A program made the position numbers and the translations under genes. A stretch of DNA of 64,000 bases from an uncultured Odoribacter sp. (lineage in GTDB: Bacteria; Bacteroidota; Bacteroidia; Bacteroidales; Marinifilaceae). Positions 9,760-18,088 of this stretch are shown piece after piece. How positions within the stretch are numbered: position 1 is the first letter of the stretch; each line of letters opens with the position of its first letter. The notes below the pieces were generated by a model. The model was given only the letters and a program-made list of their open reading frames with translations, was not told the origin of the DNA and did no database searches. The stretch covers positions 40,445-104,444 of the forward strand of contig UQJP01000015.1 of assembly GCA_900541415.1 (NCBI GenBank), written 5' to 3'.

Positions 9760-10407
9760 ATGAGAAGGACAGCTTTATACATCACAGGTTTTATTGTCAT
9801 TTCCACGTTGGCAACTTCATGCGTATCGAAAAAGAAGTTTGAAGACCTGGCACGGGCTAAACGGGAAGTAGACCGGGAAGTCATTGACTTGAAAAAGGAT
9901 AAGAAAAATCTTGAAAAAGAATTAAAACAAGCAAAAGACGATTTTAATACCATCCGCTATAAACTGACAGAAAATAACGCTGCCAAAGATAAGATGATCG
10001 ACCAGCTGCATGCGCAAATGGGTAATCTCCAAAGCAAGCAAACCAAACTGAAATCAGATTTGGAAAATGTGAACGATCAGATCAAAGCCACGAACATGAC
10101 TTCGGAAGAACAGATTGCCTCGCTCGAAAGCAGCCTGAATAAAATAACGGCAGAACGGGACAAGCTGCGGAAAGACTTTTCGGACATCCAGACCAAATTG
10201 GAATGGGAAAACCGGAAATTAAAAAGTGAACTGGAAACGGCCACTTCCGGATCTCAGGAAAGGGACAGCGAATTGGCTAAGCTGAAAACAGAGAACGAGG
10301 AGCTGAATAAAAAATTAACATGGATCCGGAAAACCAAAACGGATGCCGACGCTGAAATTAAAAAGCTGACCAATCAGGTGGATTTGTTGAAGAAGCAATT
10401 AAAATGA
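9760..10407 (+). CDS. Coiled-coil lipoprotein
   Basis: A 215-residue lipoprotein with lipobox L-A-T-S-C (Cys21). From about residue 28 to the end it is one long heptad-rich coiled coil dominated by K, E, L, D and N, with no globular domain. It resembles the N-terminal half of Bacteroidetes OmpA-like lipoproteins, but the OmpA peptidoglycan-binding domain is missing. The stop codon overlaps the next start (ATGA at 10404-10407), so translation is probably coupled and the two products may act together. I do not recognise a function; a spacer or scaffold tethered to the envelope is inference. Confidence 0.82.
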   Translation: MRRTALYITGFIVISTLATSCVSKKKFEDLARAKREVDREVIDLKKDKKNLEKELKQAKDDFNTIRYKLTENNAAKDKMIDQLHAQMGNLQSKQTKLKSDLENVNDQIKATNMTSEEQIASLESSLNKITAERDKLRKDFSDIQTKLEWENRKLKSELETATSGSQERDSELAKLKTENEELNKKLTWIRKTKTDADAEIKKLTNQVDLLKKQLK

Positions 10408-10772
10408 TATACCTACTTTTAGGACTAACAGGGCTGCTAATTATAGTTGCCCTGTTTACTTTTTTTAATAAACGTAAGGATAACCAGCCGGAAGAAATCG
10501 TCGCACCCCCCACTGAATGTTGCGGAGCGCATGCCGTATGTGAAAAAGGATTGAAAAAAGCCGACACACACATCGACTATTTCGACGATGAAGAATTGGA
10601 TGCTTTCCGGAATATCCCGGCAGACGGCTATAACGACGCTCAAATAGATGCTTTTCGGGATGTTCTTTACACTTTACGAAAAGAAGAAATAGAAGATTGG
10701 CTCATCAGTTTGGAAAAGAGAGAAATCAACCTGCCTGAAATTCTCCGTCCGGAAGCACTGGAAATGTTATAA
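10404..10772 (+). CDS. Small membrane protein with CCxxHxxC motif
   Basis: A 122-residue protein with one N-terminal membrane segment (about 2-22), then a short K/R-rich stop-transfer sequence, so the bulk is likely cytoplasmic. A cluster C39-C40-G-A-H43-A-V-C46 could bind a metal or act in redox chemistry. The rest is acidic and helical (F-D-D-E-E-L-D-A-F, then I-D-A-F-R-D-V). It overlaps the coiled-coil lipoprotein gene by four bases. It looks like a conserved Bacteroidales hypothetical protein; I cannot name a family. Confidence 0.8.
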   Translation: MIYLLLGLTGLLIIVALFTFFNKRKDNQPEEIVAPPTECCGAHAVCEKGLKKADTHIDYFDDEELDAFRNIPADGYNDAQIDAFRDVLYTLRKEEIEDWLISLEKREINLPEILRPEALEML

Positions 10773-10782
10773 ATCCGGCGAA

Positions 10783-12057
10783 TCAACAGCTTATCTTTTT
10801 CAAAACATCTCTGCCGATCCTGCATTTCAGGCAACGGTGCTTGTCACAATACTCTTTTCGTAACTGTATCAAAGCCTGTGTTTGCAGAGCCGTCTGAAAT
10901 TGAAATCCGCAGGCTTCCCAATCCGTTATAATATAATTTTGTTCCGGCCGCAATTCTTCCAGCCAGGCCAAAGCCTTCTCGCAATAGTCTTCATTTCCCT
11001 GCTCTTTACCATACGAAAATAAAAAGGGAATCACAGCATTGATAATGATTGTCCGTTTCAGGCTATCCCCCAACCTTTTGGGACGGCAAGAGGAAACCAC
11101 GCCCAGGCGATAGTGATTATCCCAATAAGAAGAAGCCTGCACATCCAGCAAGGTCAACACCTCTTTCAACGTCTGTGCCTGAGTGACCTCTCCCACCCAA
11201 TCGGTAAAACGATAAAAAAACGCAGCCAATAAAGCCAACCGCACAGTTGGGAAAGCATCCGGACGGGTACGCATAAATTTCCATATTTCAGGAGCTAACC
11301 CCTGCAAGCTGTATTTCGCCTGCCAGAAACGATACTCCTGTTTCAGCCCGGCCATATATTCATCTTCCTGCCCGGCGTCCAGTAATCCGGCACTTCCCAG
11401 CAGCAAGGCTTCCAGAATCTCCGTCCGGTCGGCATGTTTCAGTAAAATTTTATAAGGTAACCCCAAAGCCAATTGATAAAAAGGCTCGGCATTCACATTT
11501 CCCGCCCAATATTTACAGAGCAAACGATAAAAACACTCTTGCCAGTCGTTGCAGGTCTGTTCCAAAATACAACGAATATCTCCACATTTCCTTTCCAGCC
11601 GCTCGACCGCCAAAGCCTGTAAATTCAGAAAAAAACGTTCCCGGTCTATTTTCCCTAAATTCCGGCGGCATCCCGGCTGCCGTTCGGATTTCTGCATAAA
11701 CATATATTCATCATACAACCCTCCGGCATAATCCAAAATAACTGTTTCCACTTCTTTTCCCCGGCTGTTATAAATCGGAGTGTCGGCTTCCCCCACCACA
11801 GACAAGATCACATTATCATAAGCGGGATTCAAATGATGCCCATGACGAAACCAGTCGCTATTCCGCAAATGTATTTCCACATTGCCTGCAAAAACAACCT
11901 TACCGATCCGTATCCGCGCATTGAAAAAGTCCGCTCCTGCATCTTTATTCTGTAAGCCTACACTCAAGATATTCACCTCTTTACCGGACAGTGCCGTGAA
12001 CTCGGAATTACGGAATAAAGCGTTAGCCCAGACATATTGCAGAAATTCTTCCTTCAT
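10783..12057 (-). CDS. DUF2851 family protein
   Basis: A 424-residue protein matching DUF2851, recognised from the N-terminal blocks D-A-G-A-D-F-F-N-A-R-I, A-G-N-V-E-I-H, S-D-W-F-x-H-G-H and A-Y-D-N-V-I-L. These H/D/E-rich blocks look like a nuclease-type active site, but no activity is established to my knowledge. No signal peptide, so cytoplasmic. The C-terminus carries C-D-K-H-R-C-L-K-C, a possible zinc-binding tail. It converges on the previous gene with only 10 bases between stops. An AGGAG stands a few bases before the ATG, unusual for this genome. Confidence 0.88.
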   Translation of the reverse strand: MKEEFLQYVWANALFRNSEFTALSGKEVNILSVGLQNKDAGADFFNARIRIGKVVFAGNVEIHLRNSDWFRHGHHLNPAYDNVILSVVGEADTPIYNSRGKEVETVILDYAGGLYDEYMFMQKSERQPGCRRNLGKIDRERFFLNLQALAVERLERKCGDIRCILEQTCNDWQECFYRLLCKYWAGNVNAEPFYQLALGLPYKILLKHADRTEILEALLLGSAGLLDAGQEDEYMAGLKQEYRFWQAKYSLQGLAPEIWKFMRTRPDAFPTVRLALLAAFFYRFTDWVGEVTQAQTLKEVLTLLDVQASSYWDNHYRLGVVSSCRPKRLGDSLKRTIIINAVIPFLFSYGKEQGNEDYCEKALAWLEELRPEQNYIITDWEACGFQFQTALQTQALIQLRKEYCDKHRCLKCRIGRDVLKKISC

Positions 12058-12203
12058 ATCTCCTATGTATTATGTTATTACAATGATACATTAATTTTTT
12101 ATAAAAAGCAAGCAATTTTTAATATTATATAACATTCTATAATTTTAATCGATAACTCCTTTTATTTGCCATTCCTGTCATTCCCTTTTTCTTTTATTTT
12201 TCC

Positions 12204-12211
12204 TACCTTTG
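12204..12211 (+). promoter_or_regulatory. -7 box and 5'-UTR inverted repeat
   Basis: TACCTTTG matches TAnnTTTG 53 bases before the ATG at 12264. The box overlaps the left arm of an inverted repeat: CTACCTTT at 12203-12210 and AAAGGTAG at 12226-12233, a 15-base loop between them. Confidence 0.55.
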
Positions 12212-12263
12212 CAATGGATTGAAGTAAAGGTAGGTAGTACACATGTAATTTTAATAAAATATT

Positions 12264-13151
12264 ATGGAAGAAAACAAATTGATTCGCGACAAAAAAGACA
12301 AAACCATGTTCATTATTATTGGATGCCTTTCAGTGGTTCTCATTCTGCTATTTATCTTTTTTATGGTGGAACGTTCTGAAAACAAACGTCACATTGAAGC
12401 AATCCATGAAGAAAAAGAATTATTGGAACAGGAATTGACAGACCTCAGCCACAACTACGATCAATTAAAAACTTCTAACGACACCTTAAATAATAAATTA
12501 AGCCAGGAACAAGAGAAAATTGCCCTTTTGCTGGAAAAAATGCAGAAATTCCGGGATAATTCCTACGCTGAGATCAACCGTTATAAAAAAGAAATCGGAA
12601 CACTGAAGAGCGTGTTACGTAGTTATGTGGTACAGATCGACTCTTTAAACCAGCTGAATCAGAAATTAGTAGCTGAAAACTCGGAAGTGAAAAAACAAAT
12701 AGGATACGTACGCGAACGTAACCAAAGATTGGAAACCCAGCAAAAAGACATGAAAGAAGTGATCGACCGGGCAAGTGCCTTGCGGGTTGAAAACTTTGTT
12801 GTATACCCTGTTAATAAAAAAGACAAAGAGGTAAACTGGAAAAAATGTTTTAACCTGAAAGCGGAATTTATCATCACGAAGAACATCACCGCGAAACGCG
12901 GAGAAAGAGTTGTTTATCTTCGCCTGAAACGACCCGATGACAAAGTAATTGCTTTCAGCGACAAATCGTTCTTCAAATATGAAGGAGCTTCGCTCACCTA
13001 TTCAGCCAAACGTGAAATTTCTTATGAAGGCGAACGTCTTGAAATGTCAATTTATTGGCCTAACGACGGTAGCCTGATCAAAGGAAAATACACAGCCGAA
13101 CTTTTCAGTAACAACGAGCTGATGGGCACAACAGAATTCTTACTAAAATAA
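12264..13151 (+). CDS. Membrane-anchored coiled-coil protein
   Basis: A 295-residue protein with a short cytoplasmic N-terminus, one membrane segment (about 15-34), a long coiled coil (about 38-170) and a C-terminal beta-rich domain (about 175-295) with V-V-Y-L-R-L-K-R-P and Y-E-G-E-R-L-E-M-S. The orientation (positive tail inside) puts the coil and domain in the periplasm. It resembles conserved Bacteroidales proteins of unknown function. The stop is 25 bases before the fhs start, so the two may be co-transcribed, though no functional link is obvious. Confidence 0.8.
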   Translation: MEENKLIRDKKDKTMFIIIGCLSVVLILLFIFFMVERSENKRHIEAIHEEKELLEQELTDLSHNYDQLKTSNDTLNNKLSQEQEKIALLLEKMQKFRDNSYAEINRYKKEIGTLKSVLRSYVVQIDSLNQLNQKLVAENSEVKKQIGYVRERNQRLETQQKDMKEVIDRASALRVENFVVYPVNKKDKEVNWKKCFNLKAEFIITKNITAKRGERVVYLRLKRPDDKVIAFSDKSFFKYEGASLTYSAKREISYEGERLEMSIYWPNDGSLIKGKYTAELFSNNELMGTTEFLLK

Positions 13152-13176
13152 CTAAACTACTCTTAAAACAAACATT

Positions 13177-14844
13177 ATGACGGATATTGAGATTGCAAAC
13201 ACAGTCAAATTAAAACCGATAATTGAAATTGCTTCAAAGCTCGGTATCGATCCAGATACGATTGAACAATACGGTAAATACAAGGCAAAATTACCGCTAA
13301 GCCTGATCGATCCGGCAAAAATGCAAGGGAAACACCTGATTCTGGTATCGGCCATATCTCCCACCCCTGCCGGAGAAGGCAAAACAACGGTGTCGATCGG
13401 CCTTACGGAAGGCCTGAACCGCATTGGCAAAAAAACCACGGTCGTGCTCCGTGAACCTTCTTTAGGACCGGTATTCGGAATAAAGGGAGGTGCAACCGGA
13501 GGAGGCTACTCACAGGTTTTGCCGATGGAAGATATTAACCTCCATTTTACAGGCGATTTCAATGCCATAGAAAAAGCTCACAATCTGCTTGCCGCTTTGA
13601 TCGACAATAATATTCAGAGTAAAACATCAACCTTAGGACTCGATCCCCGCACGGTAACCTGGAAACGGGTCATGGATATGAACGACCGTTCTCTACGCCA
13701 TATTATTGTGGGATTGGGCGGAACTACTTCCGGCATTCCCCGGGAAACAGGCTTCGATATTACGGCGGCTTCCGAAGTCATGGCGATTCTTTGCCTGGCG
13801 GAAAATTTTGCCGACCTGAAAGAACGGTTGGGTAACATATTCGTGGGATATACCTACGATAAGAAACCCGTATATGCCCGTGACCTGAATGCGCACGGAG
13901 CAATGGCTGCCCTTTTAAAAGAAGCGATCAAGCCCAATTTGGTACAGACTATCGAAGGGAATCCGGCCATTATACACGGAGGCCCGTTCGCCAATATAGC
14001 TCAGGGAACGAACTCTGTGTTAGCAACTAAAATGGGGCTTTCCCTCTCTGATTATGTTGTAACGGAAGCAGGCTTCGGTTTCGACCTGGGAGCTGAAAAG
14101 TTCATGGACATCAAATGCGTGAAAGCGGGTTTAAATCCCAGCGCAGTGGTCTTGGTTGCTACAGTTCGCGCTTTGAAATATCACGGAGGAGCAAAACTCG
14201 ATTCCCTGAAAGAAGAAAATACGGAAGCTCTGCGCAAAGGAATCGAGAATTTGGAAAAGCATGTCGAGAACATGAAGAAATTCAATATCTGCCCGGTAGT
14301 CGCCCTGAATAAATTCATCACGGACACGGATGCGGAAATCCAAATCATAGCCGATAAATGCAAAGAATTGGAGGTACCGATGGAAGTGGCGGAAGTATGG
14401 GCTAAAGGCGGTGAAGGGGCTGAAAAATTAGCTATCCTGACAGCAAAAGTGGCAGAGCAGTGCACCAGCAAATTTCAACCGCTATACGACTGGAACTGGA
14501 GTATTGAAAAGAAAATCGAAACCATTGCCAAAGAAATATACGGAGCAATGGCTATCGATTATACCGCACAGGCTAAAAGTGATCTGAAAAAGATCATGGC
14601 GTTAGGTCTGGATAAACTCCCGGTTTGTATTGCCAAAACCCAAAAATCACTTTCCGACAATCCTAAATTGCTCGGACGCCCGAAAGATTTTATCGTCACG
14701 GTTCGCCAATTGGAAATCGCCGCAGGAGCCGGATTCATCATCCCGATCACAGGCGAAATCATGCGAATGCCGGGTCTGCCGGATGTCCCGGCAGCGGAAC
14801 ATATTGATATTGATGAAAACGGACAGATCCGCGGTTTATTCTAA
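13177..14844 (+). CDS. fhs: Formate--tetrahydrofolate ligase
   Basis: Makes 10-formyl-THF from formate, THF and ATP, feeding one-carbon metabolism in the cytoplasm. The 555-residue length is normal. The P-loop T-P-A-G-E-G-K-T is at 63-70, preceded by L-V-S-A-I-S-P. Other conserved blocks are E-P-S-L-G-P-V-F-G-I-K-G-G-A-T-G-G-G-Y, H-F-T-G-D-F, A-H-N-L-L-A and T-E-A-G-F-G-F-D-L-G-A-E-K-F. A hairpin follows the stop. Confidence 0.97.
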   Translation: MTDIEIANTVKLKPIIEIASKLGIDPDTIEQYGKYKAKLPLSLIDPAKMQGKHLILVSAISPTPAGEGKTTVSIGLTEGLNRIGKKTTVVLREPSLGPVFGIKGGATGGGYSQVLPMEDINLHFTGDFNAIEKAHNLLAALIDNNIQSKTSTLGLDPRTVTWKRVMDMNDRSLRHIIVGLGGTTSGIPRETGFDITAASEVMAILCLAENFADLKERLGNIFVGYTYDKKPVYARDLNAHGAMAALLKEAIKPNLVQTIEGNPAIIHGGPFANIAQGTNSVLATKMGLSLSDYVVTEAGFGFDLGAEKFMDIKCVKAGLNPSAVVLVATVRALKYHGGAKLDSLKEENTEALRKGIENLEKHVENMKKFNICPVVALNKFITDTDAEIQIIADKCKELEVPMEVAEVWAKGGEGAEKLAILTAKVAEQCTSKFQPLYDWNWSIEKKIETIAKEIYGAMAIDYTAQAKSDLKKIMALGLDKLPVCIAKTQKSLSDNPKLLGRPKDFIVTVRQLEIAAGAGFIIPITGEIMRMPGLPDVPAAEHIDIDENGQIRGLF

Positions 14845-14860
14845 CCTTGTCTGATATTAT

Positions 14861-14897
14861 CCGGGGATACCGACTGCCGTTATCCCCGGTGATTTTT
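14861..14897 (+). terminator. Terminator after fhs, with alternative hairpin
   Basis: Arms CCGGGGATA (14861-14869) and TATCCCCGG (14881-14889) are perfect 9-bp complements with an 11-base loop, followed by a T-run. A second 6-bp hairpin (14887-14892 with 14897-14902) shares bases with the first, so the two cannot form together. Confidence 0.7.
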
Positions 14898-14938
14898 CAC
14901 CGAATACCAATAACATAAACAAAATCAATCCTATTGAT

Positions 14939-16129
14939 ATGAGAAGCGGGAGTTTTATATTTATTGCCGGCTTGATTCTAATCCTCCTGATCGATTCGGC
15001 ATTATTTGTTCAATTAAAACAAAAATTACGCAGTAAGTGGAAAATAATACTCTATTGGCTTCACTCCCTGCTTTTTGTTATAATCCTAATCACGTATCAT
15101 ATTATTATCTCCCGCCTGAAAGGTCCGGAGGCTTATTTTTGGATTGAAAAAGTGATTGGAATCATATTCCTGTTCTACACACCCAAATTACTGTATATCA
15201 TTTTTAAAGCCCTTAGCTGGGTGGCATGCCTGTTCAGCAGACTGGCATGTAAAATATTACGGGTAATCGCTTGGTACAGCGCACTGTTATCATTTCTGAT
15301 TTTATTATTCAGTATCACCTGGGGACGCTACTATTATAAAATAGAAACCGTACCCGTATCTTTTGACCAGTTACCGCCTGCATTCGACGGTTATAGGATT
15401 GTGCAACTCGCCGATCTGCATTTGGGAAGCTACGGGAAAAGTTATAAAGGCATTCCGCACCTGGTGAAAGAAGTAAATGCCCTTCACCCGGACTTGATTG
15501 TTTTCACGGGGGATATGGTCAATAATTTTTCCGCCGAAATGACTCCCTGGATAGACCAGCTCAGCCAACTGAAAGCGAAAGATGGGAAATATGCAGTAAC
15601 AGGAAACCATGATTACGGGGATTATACAGTATGGAAACACCCTGAAGAAAAACAGGCGAATCTAAACCAGTTTTTCGAAAATATGAAAGCCATGGGATTT
15701 CACATGTTAAACAACGATAATATACCTTTAGTGTCACAAGGAGATACTCTTTATCTGGCCGGAGTGGAGAACTGGGGCAAACCGCCCTTTCCCCGTTACG
15801 GAAAATTGGATAAGGCTTTGAAAGGAACGGAAGGACATTTTGTTTTATTGCTTACCCACGATCCCTCCCATTGGAGGGCGGAGGTTTTACAACATCAGGT
15901 TCCCCTCACATTATCCGGACATACACATGCGATGCAAATGGGAATTAAAATAGGTAACTACGAATGGAGCCCCGCCCAGTACATATATCCAGAATACGAC
16001 GGCTTATACCGCCAGGACCATCAGTATTTATATGTAAGCCGGGGGCAGGGTTATTTAGGCTTTCCAGGCCGTATCGGGCTCCGCCCCGTTATTACGGAAA
16101 TAATTTTAACCAAATCCGTCAAACCCTAA
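14939..16129 (+). CDS. Membrane-bound metallophosphoesterase
   Basis: A 396-residue protein. Four or so hydrophobic segments fill the first 130 residues; the rest is a calcineurin-like phosphoesterase domain. Metal-binding blocks in order are A-D-L-H-L-G-S (about 155), F-T-G-D-M-V-N-N, V-T-G-N-H-D-Y, L-L-T-H-D-P and L-S-G-H-T-H-A. This matches the YkuE/YaeI-like group of membrane phosphoesterases, some of which cleave UDP-diacylglucosamine-type lipids; the substrate here is unknown. The SpoIIE-type gene follows after 45 bases. Confidence 0.92.
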   Translation: MRSGSFIFIAGLILILLIDSALFVQLKQKLRSKWKIILYWLHSLLFVIILITYHIIISRLKGPEAYFWIEKVIGIIFLFYTPKLLYIIFKALSWVACLFSRLACKILRVIAWYSALLSFLILLFSITWGRYYYKIETVPVSFDQLPPAFDGYRIVQLADLHLGSYGKSYKGIPHLVKEVNALHPDLIVFTGDMVNNFSAEMTPWIDQLSQLKAKDGKYAVTGNHDYGDYTVWKHPEEKQANLNQFFENMKAMGFHMLNNDNIPLVSQGDTLYLAGVENWGKPPFPRYGKLDKALKGTEGHFVLLLTHDPSHWRAEVLQHQVPLTLSGHTHAMQMGIKIGNYEWSPAQYIYPEYDGLYRQDHQYLYVSRGQGYLGFPGRIGLRPVITEIILTKSVKP

Positions 16130-16174
16130 AAACCAGTCAGAGTACCGCCAAGTAAACTGAAGGAACAGACATTT

Positions 16175-18088
16175 ATGAAGAAATTTCATAATATAAGTTT
16201 TGCTAAGCAACTGACGTATTATCTGTTAAGTGCGCTTATTATTACATTTATATTAATAGCTGTTGCGCTTACAAACACGCTAAACCAATTCATTCAAAAT
16301 AACGCCTACACACAGGCGCGTGTTTTAGCAACGAACGTTCTGCTTATTTTTGATAAGCAGATTGTTAACTTTGAAAATATACCTAACAGTATAGCCGGGC
16401 TATCCGAAGAAGTTTGCCCGGATAACGCCAAAATCATTCCCGGCAGAATCCTGAAAAGCTACCCGCTTCTTTCCGGATGTTCGGTGCACTATAACCCCGA
16501 CCACCCGAAGCTGGGACAGTTCGGACATATACACGCCATCCGGAAACCCAACGGCCAAATCGTCGTAAATGCAAAGGAACCCTTATTCGATCCCTACCAT
16601 CCCGACACTGCCAGCATTGTGCGGCAATGCCACGACGACGCTTTTTGGGCAAATTCGAAGATCGAGGAACAGCCGGTGCTTTCACTATGCACCCCTTTCC
16701 GCGACCCTTCCGGAATGTTGGTCGGTATCATTAAAATCGATTTTCCTTTAAAAACAATTACCGACCTGCTTTGCGATTACAAGCTTTTCCGTTCGGGACA
16801 CCTGTTTATTGTAGACAAACGCGGGCAATACATTGCTCACTCATCGGACAGTATCATGAGCCAATACGATAATATTTTTTCCACACCTGCGATCAACAAA
16901 GAGAACGAGAAAAAGATACATAAACTGATAGAAGGCGAAACAGGCTATACAAGCATCGAAAACAACGGTAAAAGCAATTACCTGTATTTCACCCCTATCC
17001 CTCAAACTCAATGGCGGCTCGGAATAGTCTGCCCTTATGATGAAATCATGACTTCATCCAACCGATTGTTTGCCCTTTTAGCGGTCAGCCTCGGCATCGG
17101 TTCCCTGTTCCTGTTCATCTGCACGGTCAATATCGTACACCGTTTATCCGATCCTTTAAAACAGTTAGCTTATACAGCGCGCCAAATGGCAAAAGGACGT
17201 TTCGACATAAAGCTCGCAAGCACGCACTCCAGCCGTGAAATACAGGAGTTATACACGTCTTTCCGGTATATGCAAAAGAGCATCATCGATTATATCGAAC
17301 GGCTCACCATCACCACAGCCGAAAAAGAACAAATGAATTCAGAGATGCGGCTCGCTCAAAGAATCCAGCACAGTTTTCTGCCCAAACGCATTCAGTTACC
17401 ATCCAACATCGAACTTTCGGGAGAGCTCCGCCAATCCAGAAAAGTGGGAGGTGACCTATTCGATTATTTTGTGAAGGATCACCGCCTCTATTTTGCCATC
17501 GGCGATGTTTCGGGGAAAGGAATACCCGCAGCCCTTTATATGTCGTCGATCACGAAACTTTTCCGCTATGTTGCGAACGACAAACATTCCACAGCGGCAA
17601 TCTGCGATATAATCAATCGCCATAGCTGTGACGACGGTGAAGACGATATTTATATTACCATGTTCGTCGGGATTCTGGATATGAATACCGGAATATTAAC
17701 CTTCACCAATGCCGGACACCCCTATCCCCTGATTGTACATGAAAGCGGAGATGTTTCTGTGCTGGATAAATACCCGGATGTTCCCATTGGAGTATTGGAC
17801 GATCACGAATACTCGGAACATATTTTCACTTTACACCGGAACACTTCTATCCTGCTTTATACAGACGGGATTACGGATTCGGAAAATAAAAATTCGGAAT
17901 TTTACGGAAAAGAAAATCTGATGAATTGCCTGAAATCCGTACCGGAGAAAAGGCCGGAAAACCTGATCAAAGCCATTCTTGCAGACATACAACGCCACAC
18001 GGCAGGTTGCCGGCAATCGGACGATCTCACCGTTCTGTCGATTCTATACAAAGGGACACCGGAACGGCTGCTCACGGCTGCCCAATAA
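16175..18088 (+). CDS. SpoIIE/RsbU-type phosphatase with sensor domain
   Basis: A 637-residue membrane receptor phosphatase. A membrane segment at about 15-37, a periplasmic Cache-like ligand domain (about 40-285), a second segment (about 288-312), a HAMP linker (R-L-S-D-P-L-K-Q-L, about 320-370), a coiled link and a PP2C-like SpoIIE domain (about 400-625). Catalytic metal residues are visible in G-G-D-L-F-D-Y, I-G-D-V-S-G-K-G-I-P-A-A-L and the final D-D-L-T-V-L. Such enzymes dephosphorylate anti-sigma-factor antagonists. No antagonist, anti-sigma or sigma gene is adjacent. The last 17 bases overlap the convergent gene. Confidence 0.92.
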   Translation: MKKFHNISFAKQLTYYLLSALIITFILIAVALTNTLNQFIQNNAYTQARVLATNVLLIFDKQIVNFENIPNSIAGLSEEVCPDNAKIIPGRILKSYPLLSGCSVHYNPDHPKLGQFGHIHAIRKPNGQIVVNAKEPLFDPYHPDTASIVRQCHDDAFWANSKIEEQPVLSLCTPFRDPSGMLVGIIKIDFPLKTITDLLCDYKLFRSGHLFIVDKRGQYIAHSSDSIMSQYDNIFSTPAINKENEKKIHKLIEGETGYTSIENNGKSNYLYFTPIPQTQWRLGIVCPYDEIMTSSNRLFALLAVSLGIGSLFLFICTVNIVHRLSDPLKQLAYTARQMAKGRFDIKLASTHSSREIQELYTSFRYMQKSIIDYIERLTITTAEKEQMNSEMRLAQRIQHSFLPKRIQLPSNIELSGELRQSRKVGGDLFDYFVKDHRLYFAIGDVSGKGIPAALYMSSITKLFRYVANDKHSTAAICDIINRHSCDDGEDDIYITMFVGILDMNTGILTFTNAGHPYPLIVHESGDVSVLDKYPDVPIGVLDDHEYSEHIFTLHRNTSILLYTDGITDSENKNSEFYGKENLMNCLKSVPEKRPENLIKAILADIQRHTAGCRQSDDLTVLSILYKGTPERLLTAAQ

